From JBBSHE01 sp038253325 (GTDB lineage: Bacteria; Actinomycetota; Actinomycetes; Propionibacteriales; Nocardioidaceae): 57,025 nt of DNA. The DNA lies in contig JBBSHE010000019.1 in assembly GCA_038253325.1 (NCBI GenBank), forward strand, positions 1 through 57,025, written 5' to 3'. Positions 47,656 through 54,691 of this stretch are shown here, piece after piece (within the stretch, counting starts at the first letter, position 1; each line of letters starts with the position of its first letter). The notes beneath the pieces are model-generated. The model saw nothing but the letters and a program-made list of their open reading frames with translations. It had not been told where the DNA came from and ran no database searches. Position numbers and translations under genes: made by a program.

Positions 47656-48411
47656 TCACGCGTAGACGACCAACCAGACGATGGCGACCACACCGACGAC
47701 CGCCACAAACCCGCGAAGCACCGGTGAGGGCAGGCGCCGCCCGACCGTCGCACCGAGCTGTCCACCGATCACCGACCCGACCGCGATCAGCCCGACCGCC
47801 TCCCAGGCGATGTCGGCCACGAGGATGAAGACGACGGCGGCGACGGCGTTGACAAGGAGGGCGAGGACGTTCTTGGCGGCGTTGACGCGTTGCAGCGACT
47901 CGGGCAACGTCAGACCGAGGATCGCGATCAGCAGCACGCCTTGGGCTGCGCCGAAGTACCCGCCGTACACCCCGGTCACGTACACGAGAGACCAGACCCC
48001 GATCGAGCCGTGCGCGGGCGCCGTCGCCGGAGGTGTCAGATGTCTCGAGATCCACGGCTGGAGCAGGACGAACAGGCATCCGAGCCCGATCAGGACGGGG
48101 ACGATCGCCCGGAACGCCGACGCCGGAAGCCACAGGAGCAGCACCGCTCCGGTGATGCCGCCGAGCACGGACGCGACGCCGAGCCGAAGCAGGCGGGTTC
48201 GTTGTCCATGCAGCTCGCGCCGGTAGCCGTACGCTCCGGAAAGTGAGCCCGGCACCAGCCCGAGGGTGTTCGACACGTTCGCGAGCACCGGTGGGTAGCC
48301 GACCGCCAGCAGGGTCGGAAACGTCACCAGGGTGCCCGACCCCACGATCGTGTTGATGGTGCCGGCCGCAACTCCGGCTACGAAGACGGCGAGCGCCTCC
48401 GCAAGCGTCAC
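47656..48411 (-). CDS. Sulfite exporter TauE/SafE family protein
   Basis: A 251-residue membrane protein with about eight helices in two halves. Family marks are VAAGTINTIVGSGTLVTFPT near residue 17 and YVTGVYGGYFGAAQGVLLIA in the second half, followed by LQRVNAAKNVLALLVNA. Relatives move sulfite, sulfoacetate or other organosulfur anions. The substrate is unknown. The ATG overlaps the end of the stomatin-like gene by 4 bp. Confidence 0.92.
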   Translation of the reverse strand: MTLAEALAVFVAGVAAGTINTIVGSGTLVTFPTLLAVGYPPVLANVSNTLGLVPGSLSGAYGYRRELHGQRTRLLRLGVASVLGGITGAVLLLWLPASAFRAIVPVLIGLGCLFVLLQPWISRHLTPPATAPAHGSIGVWSLVYVTGVYGGYFGAAQGVLLIAILGLTLPESLQRVNAAKNVLALLVNAVAAVVFILVADIAWEAVGLIAVGSVIGGQLGATVGRRLPSPVLRGFVAVVGVVAIVWLVVYA

Positions 48412-49706
48412 TGAACGGGAGGTGGCCCGTCACCGGCCGGGGGTTCGTCCGGTGACACGGTTCCCGGCGGCACCGTTCCCGGCGGCACCGTTCCCGGCGG
48501 CACCGTTCCCGGCGGCACCGTTCCCGGCGGCACCGTTCCGGGCGGCACGGGTCCGGCACCGGTCGGAGGAGTGGCCGTTGCGGGCCCCTGCGAGGATGAC
48601 GGGGCTTCGTCCGGGTCCGTCGGGCCGCGCGGAGCAATCGGCTCGTTGGGACGTGACCTGCCCGGGCGAGCGGCCTCTTCGGCCGAGGCGATTGCCTCCT
48701 GCACCTCGGCGTGCGTCGTCGACAGCTCGGTACGGTGCTCGCCTTCGTCCGGCGGCGGACCGTAGTCGACCCGGTGTTCCGGCCCCTTTGAGTCTTGCGG
48801 GATGCCCTTGATCGCGTTGAACGTGTCGCCGAGACCCTCGAGCGCCTTGCCTACCTCCGACGGGATGATCCACAGCTTGTTGGCGTCACCACGGGCGATC
48901 CTCGGAAGCATCTGGAGGTACTGGTAGGCCAGCAGCGACTGGTCCGGTGCCCCGTCATGGATCGCCTGGAACACGGTGAGGATCGCCTGTCCTTCACCTT
49001 GAGCCCGCAGGATCGCGGACTGCCGATCGCCTTGGGCACGCAGGATCAGAGCCTCACGGTCTCCCTCAGCCGTCAGGATCGCTGACTGCTTTCCACCCTC
49101 GGCCGTCAGGATCTGCGACTGCCGCATGCCTTCGGCGGTCAGGATCGCGGCGCGCTTGTCGCGGTCGGCGCGCATCTGCTTCTCCATCGAGTCCTTGATC
49201 GACGCCGGCGGGTCGATCCCCTTGAGCTCGACCCGGTTAACGCGGATGCCCCATCGCCCGGTGGCCTCGTCGAGCACACCGCGCAGCGACTGGTTGATGT
49301 CATCGCGACTCGTCAGCGCCTGTTCGAGATCCATACCGCCGGTGATGTTACGGAGCGTGGTCATCGTGAGCTGTTCGATCGCCTGGATGTAGTTGGCGAT
49401 CTCGTACGTGGCAGATACCGGGTTCGTGACCTGGAAGTAGATCACCGTGTCGATCGAGACGACCAGGTTGTCCTCGGTGATGACCGGCTGCGGGGGGAAG
49501 GAGACGACCTGCTCACGCAGGTCGATCAGGTAACGAACCCGATCGACGAACGGGGTCACCACGTTGAGCCCCGCCGACAGCGTCGTCCGATACTTGCCGA
49601 AGCGTTCGACGATCCCGGCCCGAGCCTGCGGCACGATCCGCACCGACCTCGAGATCACGACGATCGCGAGCAGCACGATGATGCCCAGGATGATCAATAG
49701 CGCCAT
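48408..49706 (-). CDS. SPFH/Band 7 (stomatin-like) membrane scaffold protein
   Basis: A 432-residue protein. An N-terminal membrane helix (LLIILGIIVLLAIVVISRSV) is followed by the SPFH domain (VPQARAGIVERFGKYRTTLS, YEIANYIQAIEQLTMTTLRN) to about residue 190. A coiled-coil part then has repeated ILTAEG/ILRAQG units (about 185-245), which builds ring or filament assemblies. The tail is disordered and acidic, ending with six PPGTV repeats. It is paired with the NfeD gene, the usual arrangement for stomatin-like proteins, which organise membrane domains and proteases. Its end overlaps the TauE gene start. Confidence 0.93.
   Translation of the reverse strand: MALLIILGIIVLLAIVVISRSVRIVPQARAGIVERFGKYRTTLSAGLNVVTPFVDRVRYLIDLREQVVSFPPQPVITEDNLVVSIDTVIYFQVTNPVSATYEIANYIQAIEQLTMTTLRNITGGMDLEQALTSRDDINQSLRGVLDEATGRWGIRVNRVELKGIDPPASIKDSMEKQMRADRDKRAAILTAEGMRQSQILTAEGGKQSAILTAEGDREALILRAQGDRQSAILRAQGEGQAILTVFQAIHDGAPDQSLLAYQYLQMLPRIARGDANKLWIIPSEVGKALEGLGDTFNAIKGIPQDSKGPEHRVDYGPPPDEGEHRTELSTTHAEVQEAIASAEEAARPGRSRPNEPIAPRGPTDPDEAPSSSQGPATATPPTGAGPVPPGTVPPGTVPPGTVPPGTVPPGTVPPGTVSPDEPPAGDGPPPVQ
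48451..48555. repeat. 15-bp minisatellite in the SPFH gene
   Basis: Five near-perfect copies of GGCGGCACCGTTCCC at 48466-48540, with degenerate copies at 48451-48465 and 48541-48555. They encode PPGTV repeats on the minus strand. Confidence 0.92.
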
Positions 49707-49736
49707 CTGGCGACTCCTTGTCGTTGAGAAGTGTGG

Positions 49737-50186
49737 TCAGCCCGAGGGGTTGACCACGACCGTGGCCCCGTCGATCTCGGCCACGGAGACTCTGCTACCC
49801 GGTTCGATGGCGATGCCGTCTTCACTCGTGCGGGCCGACCAGACCTCTCCCGCGACCTTCACCCGGCCGTTCAGCGATGTCACCCGTTCGAGCACCAAAC
49901 CGGACTTGCCGATGATTCCGGCGGTTCCCGATGTGAGGGTGACGTCGTTGCGGTGCAGCCACCGTACGAGCGGCGGGCGAACGACGACCAACATCAGCAG
50001 GGCCACCACGACGGCGACGATGACCTGGACGACGATGTTCAGGCCGACCAGGTTCGCCAGACATCCGGCCAACGCGCCGACGGCGAGCATGAGCAGGGTG
50101 AAATCCAACGTGGCGAGCTCGGCGAGTCCCAGCACCAGCGCGATGATCAGCCACGACTGCCATCCGTGGTCCTGGATCCAGCCCAT
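49737..50186 (-). CDS. NfeD family protein (short form)
   Basis: A 149-residue partner of the stomatin-like protein. Three or so membrane helices (WLIIALVLGLAELATL, FTLLMLAVGALAGCLANLVG, VVQVIVAVVVALLMLVVV) precede a C-terminal OB fold (GIIGKSGLVLERVTSLNGRV, VWSARTSEDGIAIEPGSRVS). The short form lacks the ClpP-like protease domain of full-length NfeD. The SPFH gene starts 30 bp downstream on the same strand, so the two make a standard nfeD-stomatin operon. Confidence 0.93.
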   Translation of the reverse strand: MGWIQDHGWQSWLIIALVLGLAELATLDFTLLMLAVGALAGCLANLVGLNIVVQVIVAVVVALLMLVVVRPPLVRWLHRNDVTLTSGTAGIIGKSGLVLERVTSLNGRVKVAGEVWSARTSEDGIAIEPGSRVSVAEIDGATVVVNPSG

Positions 50187-50250
50187 GGCCCGACCCTACC
50201 GTCGATCGAGGTCGCGTCAGTGTCTCGGCCGGTGCCGCGTCGATGCCGGC

Positions 50251-51048
50251 TCAGCGCCGATGACCCGAACGACGGCGGGCGGCGTATCGGCCGTCGACCG
50301 ACTCGAGGGTGAGGGGAAGCCCGAACGTCTCCGACAACGCCCGGGCGTTGAGCGCCTTCTCGATCGGACCCGCGACGACCACTTCGCCCTTGCGCAGCAT
50401 GAGCACGTGGGTGAAGCCCGGGGGGACGTCCTCGACGTGATGGCTGACCAGGATCGTCACCGGCGACTCCGGGTCGGTGGCCAGGACTGACAGTGTGCTC
50501 ACCAGGTCCTCCCGCCCCCCGAGGTCCAAACCGGCCGCGGGCTCGTCGAGGAGCAACAGCTCCGGGTCGGTCATCAGGGCGCGGGCGATCAGGGTTCGCT
50601 TGCGTTCTCCCTCGCTCAAGGTCCCGAACGCACGGCCAGCGAGGTCGCGGACTCCGAGCTCGTCGAGCAGTCGCCCGGCTCGTTCGTGGTCGCTGTCGTC
50701 GTACGTCTCGCGCCACCGGCCGAGCACGGCGTACGACGCCGACACCACGACGTCGGACACCCGTTCCGACGGTGGCACCCGATCACCGAGGGACGCGGAG
50801 GTGAGGCCGATCCTCGGTCGCAACTCGAACACGTCGACCGCACCGATCACCTCACCGAGGATCCCCGCGACTCCCTCCGAGGGGTGCAGATGCGTGCTGA
50901 GTACCTGGAGCAGCGTCGTCTTGCCGGCGCCGTTGGAGCCGAGGACGACCCACCTCTCGTCCTCCTCGACCGTCCAGTCGACGTGGCTGAGGAGGCGTGC
51001 GCCACCGCGTACGACAGACACGTCGGCCAACTCGACGACGGCGGACAT
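50251..51048 (-). CDS. ABC transporter ATP-binding protein (ModF/YlmA-like stand-alone ATPase)
   Basis: A 265-residue ATPase with Walker A GSNGAGKTT, signature GTLSEGERKRTLIARALMTD, Walker B LLLLDEPAAGLD and switch His in ILVSHHVEDV. No permease gene is adjacent. The sequence around VVRGGARLLSHVDWTVEEDE and the Pro-Gly VEDVPPGFTHVLMLRKGEVV resembles the stand-alone YlmA group, which may be regulatory rather than transport subunits. ATG 51046-51048 is the start; the longer frame covers the divergent serB start and is rejected. Confidence 0.9.
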   Translation of the reverse strand: MSAVVELADVSVVRGGARLLSHVDWTVEEDERWVVLGSNGAGKTTLLQVLSTHLHPSEGVAGILGEVIGAVDVFELRPRIGLTSASLGDRVPPSERVSDVVVSASYAVLGRWRETYDDSDHERAGRLLDELGVRDLAGRAFGTLSEGERKRTLIARALMTDPELLLLDEPAAGLDLGGREDLVSTLSVLATDPESPVTILVSHHVEDVPPGFTHVLMLRKGEVVVAGPIEKALNARALSETFGLPLTLESVDGRYAARRRSGHRR

Positions 51049-51159
51049 GCGGCTCCTCGCACGGAACGGGTTGCTTGGCTCGGAGCCCCAACCTATTGCA
51101 CAGGCCGAACACGTCACGACTCCGAGCCAGCGCCGTACGCGGCACGCCGACGTGGTCGA

Positions 51160-51165
51160 TAACGT
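51160..51165 (+). promoter_or_regulatory. -10 box of leaderless serB transcript
   Basis: TAACGT exactly 7 nt before the serB ATG at 51173, with no ribosome site. It argues for this ATG. Confidence 0.5.
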
Positions 51166-51172
51166 GGGCGTC

Positions 51173-52381
51173 ATGGGCACGCCGACGCTCCTGATCACGA
51201 TGGTCGGTCGCGACCGTCCCGGCGTCACCGCGACCGTGTTCGAGGAGCTGAGCAAGTTTCCCGTCAACGTCCTCGACCTCGACCAGATGGTGCTACGGGG
51301 GCGCCTGATCCTCGGGGTGCTCGTCACCACACCGCGTGAACCGGAACGGGTCCGGCGCGCGATGCGAACGGTCGCCGCGACTCTCGACATGGAGTGCGAG
51401 GTGGTCGAAGGAGAAGGCGACAACGAGCGCCGACCGGCCGGCCGCGCCGTCGTCACTCTGCTGGGCAGTCCGCTCAAGCCGGGGGCTCTGCACGCGATCG
51501 GCGGGCGCATCGCCGACACGGGGGCGAACATCGACCGGATCGTGCGCATCGCCGCGTACCCGGTGACCGCTCTGGAGTTCCACGTGTCTGGAACCGACGT
51601 ACACGCGTTGCGCGGTCTGCTGGCGGTCGAGGCAGCCGCCCAGCACGTCGACGTCGCCGTCCAGGGAGCCGGTTTGATCCGGCACGGACGACGCCTGATC
51701 GTGATGGACGTCGACTCGACCCTGATCCAGGGTGAGGTCGTCGACCTGCTCGCCTCCAAGGCCGGAACTGCCGATCGGGTCGCTGCCGTGACCGAACGCG
51801 CGATGACCGGTGAGCTCGACTTCGAGACGTCGTTGCGGGACCGGGTGCGCCTGCTGAGGGGGCTGCCGGAATCCGCGCTCGACGAGGTGTACGACGATCT
51901 GGAGCTGGCGCCCGGTGCCCGGACGCTCGTCCGTACGCTGCACCGGCTCGGCTACCGGTTCGCCATCGTCAGCGGCGGATTCACCCATCTGACGACCCGG
52001 CTGGCAGCCGAGCTGGGAATCGAGTACTCGACCGCCAACAAGCTCGAGATAGTCGACGGATTCCTCACCGGCGAGCTGTCCGGCCCGTTCATCGACCGAG
52101 CGGCGAAGGCGACCGCACTGCGTCACTTCGCGAAGGCGGCGAGGGTGACGCTCGACCGCACCGTCGCGATCGGCGACGGCGCCAACGATCTCGACATGCT
52201 CGACGCTGCCGGACTGGGGATCGCGTTCAACGCCAAGCCCGTCGTCCGCGACAGTGCCCATGCCGCCGTCAACGTCCCGTATCTCGACACGATCATGTAC
52301 CTGCTCGGCATCACCCGGGCCGACATCGAGGCGGGCGACGCCGAGCACGGAATCGTGACACCCGCTCCCCCGGTCCCGTGA
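51173..52381 (+). CDS. serB: Phosphoserine phosphatase with N-terminal ACT domains
   Basis: Last step of serine synthesis: phosphoserine to serine. The 402-residue form has two ACT-like regions (LLITMVGRDRPGVTATVFEE at the start and VVTLLGSPLKPGALHAIGGR near residue 100), probably giving feedback control by serine. A HAD phosphatase follows: VMDVDSTLIQGEVVDLLA near residue 178, AIVSGGFTHLTTRLA (motif II), and VAIGDGANDLDMLDAAGLGI (motif IV). The double-ACT form is usual in mycobacteria and relatives. It overlaps the SRPBCC gene by 4 bp. Confidence 0.95.
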   Translation: MGTPTLLITMVGRDRPGVTATVFEELSKFPVNVLDLDQMVLRGRLILGVLVTTPREPERVRRAMRTVAATLDMECEVVEGEGDNERRPAGRAVVTLLGSPLKPGALHAIGGRIADTGANIDRIVRIAAYPVTALEFHVSGTDVHALRGLLAVEAAAQHVDVAVQGAGLIRHGRRLIVMDVDSTLIQGEVVDLLASKAGTADRVAAVTERAMTGELDFETSLRDRVRLLRGLPESALDEVYDDLELAPGARTLVRTLHRLGYRFAIVSGGFTHLTTRLAAELGIEYSTANKLEIVDGFLTGELSGPFIDRAAKATALRHFAKAARVTLDRTVAIGDGANDLDMLDAAGLGIAFNAKPVVRDSAHAAVNVPYLDTIMYLLGITRADIEAGDAEHGIVTPAPPVP

Positions 52382-53070
52382 AGCCGTCGTCAGCGGTCCG
52401 GTCCGAGAGTCCGGGGAGGATGCCAATGCCCAAACCCAACACGACGGCCAAGAGAAGCAGAAGGGTGGTCGGTCTCGCCGTTCTCGCCGTCGCGGGGCTG
52501 GGGGTGGCGGCCCGAACGGTCGGCACCAACTCCGGGGTCACGGCCGCCGAGCGTGCCCGCGCGCTGCCGGGCGACGACCTGGTGCCGAAGGCCCAGGTCG
52601 TGTTCGATCGCGCGTCGACGCTGCTGGCGCCTCCGGAGCGGGTCTGGCCGTGGATCGTGCAGCTGGGAAAGGCCCGCGGTGGCTGGTACCTCCCGGGTTG
52701 GCTGGAGACGGTCGTGCCGCGAACACGTCGAGGGCTGCGTCGCGTGGACCCGGCGTTCCAACAGCTGTCCGTCGGCGACGAAGTACCCGACTGGGGACCC
52801 GGCCCCGACCCGGTGTTCCGGGTCGCCCGAATCGACCCGCCCCACACGCTCGTCTACAGCTCCGAGCGTCCTCGCCGGTCGGGCGAGCCGATGCGTCTGA
52901 GCTGGACGCACATGCTCACGCCCGCCGGTCCGGGCACCCGGCTGCATCTTCGGCTGCGGATCGACCGCGTTGGCCGGCGAGCCCCCGGCCTGGTGGCGGC
53001 GTTCGCAGGCCTGATGGACGAGGTCACGGTGCGACCGATGTTCGCCGGGCTTGCCGAACGGGCACGCTGA
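52378..53070 (+). CDS. SRPBCC (START-like) family protein with N-terminal membrane segment
   Basis: 230 residues. One hydrophobic segment at about 30-45 (VVGLAVLAVAGLGVAARTVG) follows a basic start, so it is anchored or exported. The rest is an SRPBCC domain: STLLAPPERVWPWIVQLGKA, GWYLPGWLETVVPRTRRGLR, then strands (DPPHTLVYSSERPRR, LSWTHMLTPAGPGTRLHLRL) and a closing helix. Such domains bind hydrophobic ligands. GTG 52378 overlaps the serB stop. Function unknown. Confidence 0.8.
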   Translation: MKPSSAVRSESPGRMPMPKPNTTAKRSRRVVGLAVLAVAGLGVAARTVGTNSGVTAAERARALPGDDLVPKAQVVFDRASTLLAPPERVWPWIVQLGKARGGWYLPGWLETVVPRTRRGLRRVDPAFQQLSVGDEVPDWGPGPDPVFRVARIDPPHTLVYSSERPRRSGEPMRLSWTHMLTPAGPGTRLHLRLRIDRVGRRAPGLVAAFAGLMDEVTVRPMFAGLAERAR

Positions 53071-53097
53071 CCGGACTGGCTGACCGACCTGGACGGG

Positions 53098-53592
53098 TCA
53101 CCCGCGCCCCACGGTGCGGGCAACGGCGCGGGCAGCCCCACGGGCCAGGTCTGCCCACGACCCGTCGATCTCCAGCACGACGACCCCGGCGGTCGGCAGC
53201 CGGTCAGGATCGTCAGGCGGCTCGTCCTGCAGCGCCCAGACGACGTCGGCCATGGTCGGGTTGTGGCCAACGATCATGACCGCGCCCGGCTCACCGGAGA
53301 GGTCACCCAAGAGCTCGATGACATCGTCGACACCGGCTGTGTAGAGGAGGTCAACGGTATGGACCTCACTCGGCCAGCTCGCATGGGCACACTGGTCAAC
53401 CGTCTGCTGCGCGCGTACCGCCGGGGACACCAGCACGACGTCGGGGACCCGGCCCTGCCCGGCCAGCCACTCGCCGGCCCGACGGGCATCGCGGATGCCT
53501 CGCTCGGTCAATCGGCGGCTTCGGTCGTCGGCACCGCCCGATTCCGTCTTGGCGTGTCGCATCACGATCAGTTCGCGGGGGTCTGCGGTCAT
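53098..53592 (-). CDS. SixA-type histidine phosphatase
   Basis: A 164-residue small phosphatase of the SixA group, which in E. coli removes phosphate from a phospho-histidine protein. The catalytic motif is ELIVMRHAKTESGGADDRSR, with the second Arg in LVSPAVRAQQT and the second His in VMIVGHNPTMADVVW. The start ATG 53590-53592 precedes MTADPRELIVMRH; in-frame codons farther upstream run into the divergent cyanophycinase gene and are unlikely. The physiological substrate is unknown; some actinobacterial relatives act on nucleotides or peptidoglycan intermediates. Confidence 0.88.
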   Translation of the reverse strand: MTADPRELIVMRHAKTESGGADDRSRRLTERGIRDARRAGEWLAGQGRVPDVVLVSPAVRAQQTVDQCAHASWPSEVHTVDLLYTAGVDDVIELLGDLSGEPGAVMIVGHNPTMADVVWALQDEPPDDPDRLPTAGVVVLEIDGSWADLARGAARAVARTVGRG

Positions 53593-53688
53593 CACCCGAT
53601 TGTCGACCACGGCGCGCACCTCGCCCCCGCCCGCCCCGAGACCCCGACCGGCGTCGGGCCGCAACACCGGACGGGCCACGTCACCCAA

Positions 53689-53694
53689 TAGAGT
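53689..53694 (+). promoter_or_regulatory. -10 box of the cyanophycinase gene
   Basis: TAGAGT, 9 nt before the ATG at 53704 and directly before a GTG at 53695. A start site 6-7 nt after it would leave the GTG untranscribed, which favours the ATG. Confidence 0.4.
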
Positions 53695-53703
53695 GTGGCA
53701 ACC

Positions 53704-54657
53704 ATGCCGCCCGAATCAGACCTCGCCATGTCCAGCGGAACGCTGTACGTCATCGGCGGAGCCGAGGACAGGCTCAAGCGGCCCACCGTGCTGCGCCACT
53801 TCGTCGACGCCTGCGGCGGCGCTGATGCCCTGATCGCCGTCGTCCCGTCGGCCTCCTCGCTCGGACCGGAGATCGTCGACGTGTACGTCGCCCTGTTCGA
53901 GCGGCTGGGTGCCGGCAAGGTCTTCGGCGTACGACCTGAGTCGCGCGACGAGGCCAACCTGCCAGCGCTCGCAGCCGAACTCGACATGGTGACCGGCATC
54001 TTCATGACCGGCGGTAACCAGCTCAAGCTGTCCGGCATCGTCAACGGGACCGTGTTCGGCGACGCCCTGGTGGCGGCCCACCGGCGTGGTGTCACGATCG
54101 GCGGTACGTCGGCCGGCGCGAGTATCCAGTCGTCTCACATGGTCGCGTTCGGGACCGGGGGTTCCACGCCGAAGCAGCGGATGACTCAGCTCGCTGCCGG
54201 TCTCGGCATGCTGGAGGACTGCGTCATCGACCAGCACTTCGCCCAGCGCAACCGCTACGGCAGATTGCTGATGCTGGTCGCCCAGTCGCCGAACCTGCTG
54301 GGAATCGGTGTCGACGAGGACACCGCCGCAGTGGTGACCGGTGACCGCACGCTCGACGTGGTCGGGCGTGGCGTCGTCACGATCGTCGACGGTCGACATC
54401 TGATCACCAACGCGCACGAGGCGAAGCGCACCGCACCGCTGCTGGTATCAGGTGCGACGCTGCATGTGTTGCCGGTCGGCGCCAGGTTCGACCTGGTGAG
54501 CAGACAGCTGGTCGCGACGAACGTCGAGATCGGCCCGATCGGGGCGCACGAGCTCGGTGAAGCCATGTCCGACGCGCACCGGCTCGCCGGCGACATGGCC
54601 GCCGACAGTGTGTCGCCGACGAATCTCCGTCGACGCCGCGCGCGGTCCCGCCGGTAG
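53704..54657 (+). CDS. cphB: Cyanophycinase (peptidase S51 type)
   Basis: Cuts cyanophycin, a poly-aspartate chain with arginine side groups, into beta-Asp-Arg dipeptides. The 317-residue protein has GTLYVIGGAEDRL at the start, GIFMTGGNQLKLSGIVNGT, the nucleophile motif IGGTSAGASIQSSHM (Ser), and VIDQHFAQRNRYGRL with the catalytic His. The tail is basic (LRRRRARSRR). The cyanophycin synthetase gene follows after 34 bp on the same strand, so the assignment is firm and the storage polymer is probably made and used from one operon. Confidence 0.94.
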   Translation: MPPESDLAMSSGTLYVIGGAEDRLKRPTVLRHFVDACGGADALIAVVPSASSLGPEIVDVYVALFERLGAGKVFGVRPESRDEANLPALAAELDMVTGIFMTGGNQLKLSGIVNGTVFGDALVAAHRRGVTIGGTSAGASIQSSHMVAFGTGGSTPKQRMTQLAAGLGMLEDCVIDQHFAQRNRYGRLLMLVAQSPNLLGIGVDEDTAAVVTGDRTLDVVGRGVVTIVDGRHLITNAHEAKRTAPLLVSGATLHVLPVGARFDLVSRQLVATNVEIGPIGAHELGEAMSDAHRLAGDMAADSVSPTNLRRRRARSRR

Positions 54658-54691
54658 CACGGGATCGGCAGGGATCAGGAGAGGACATACG

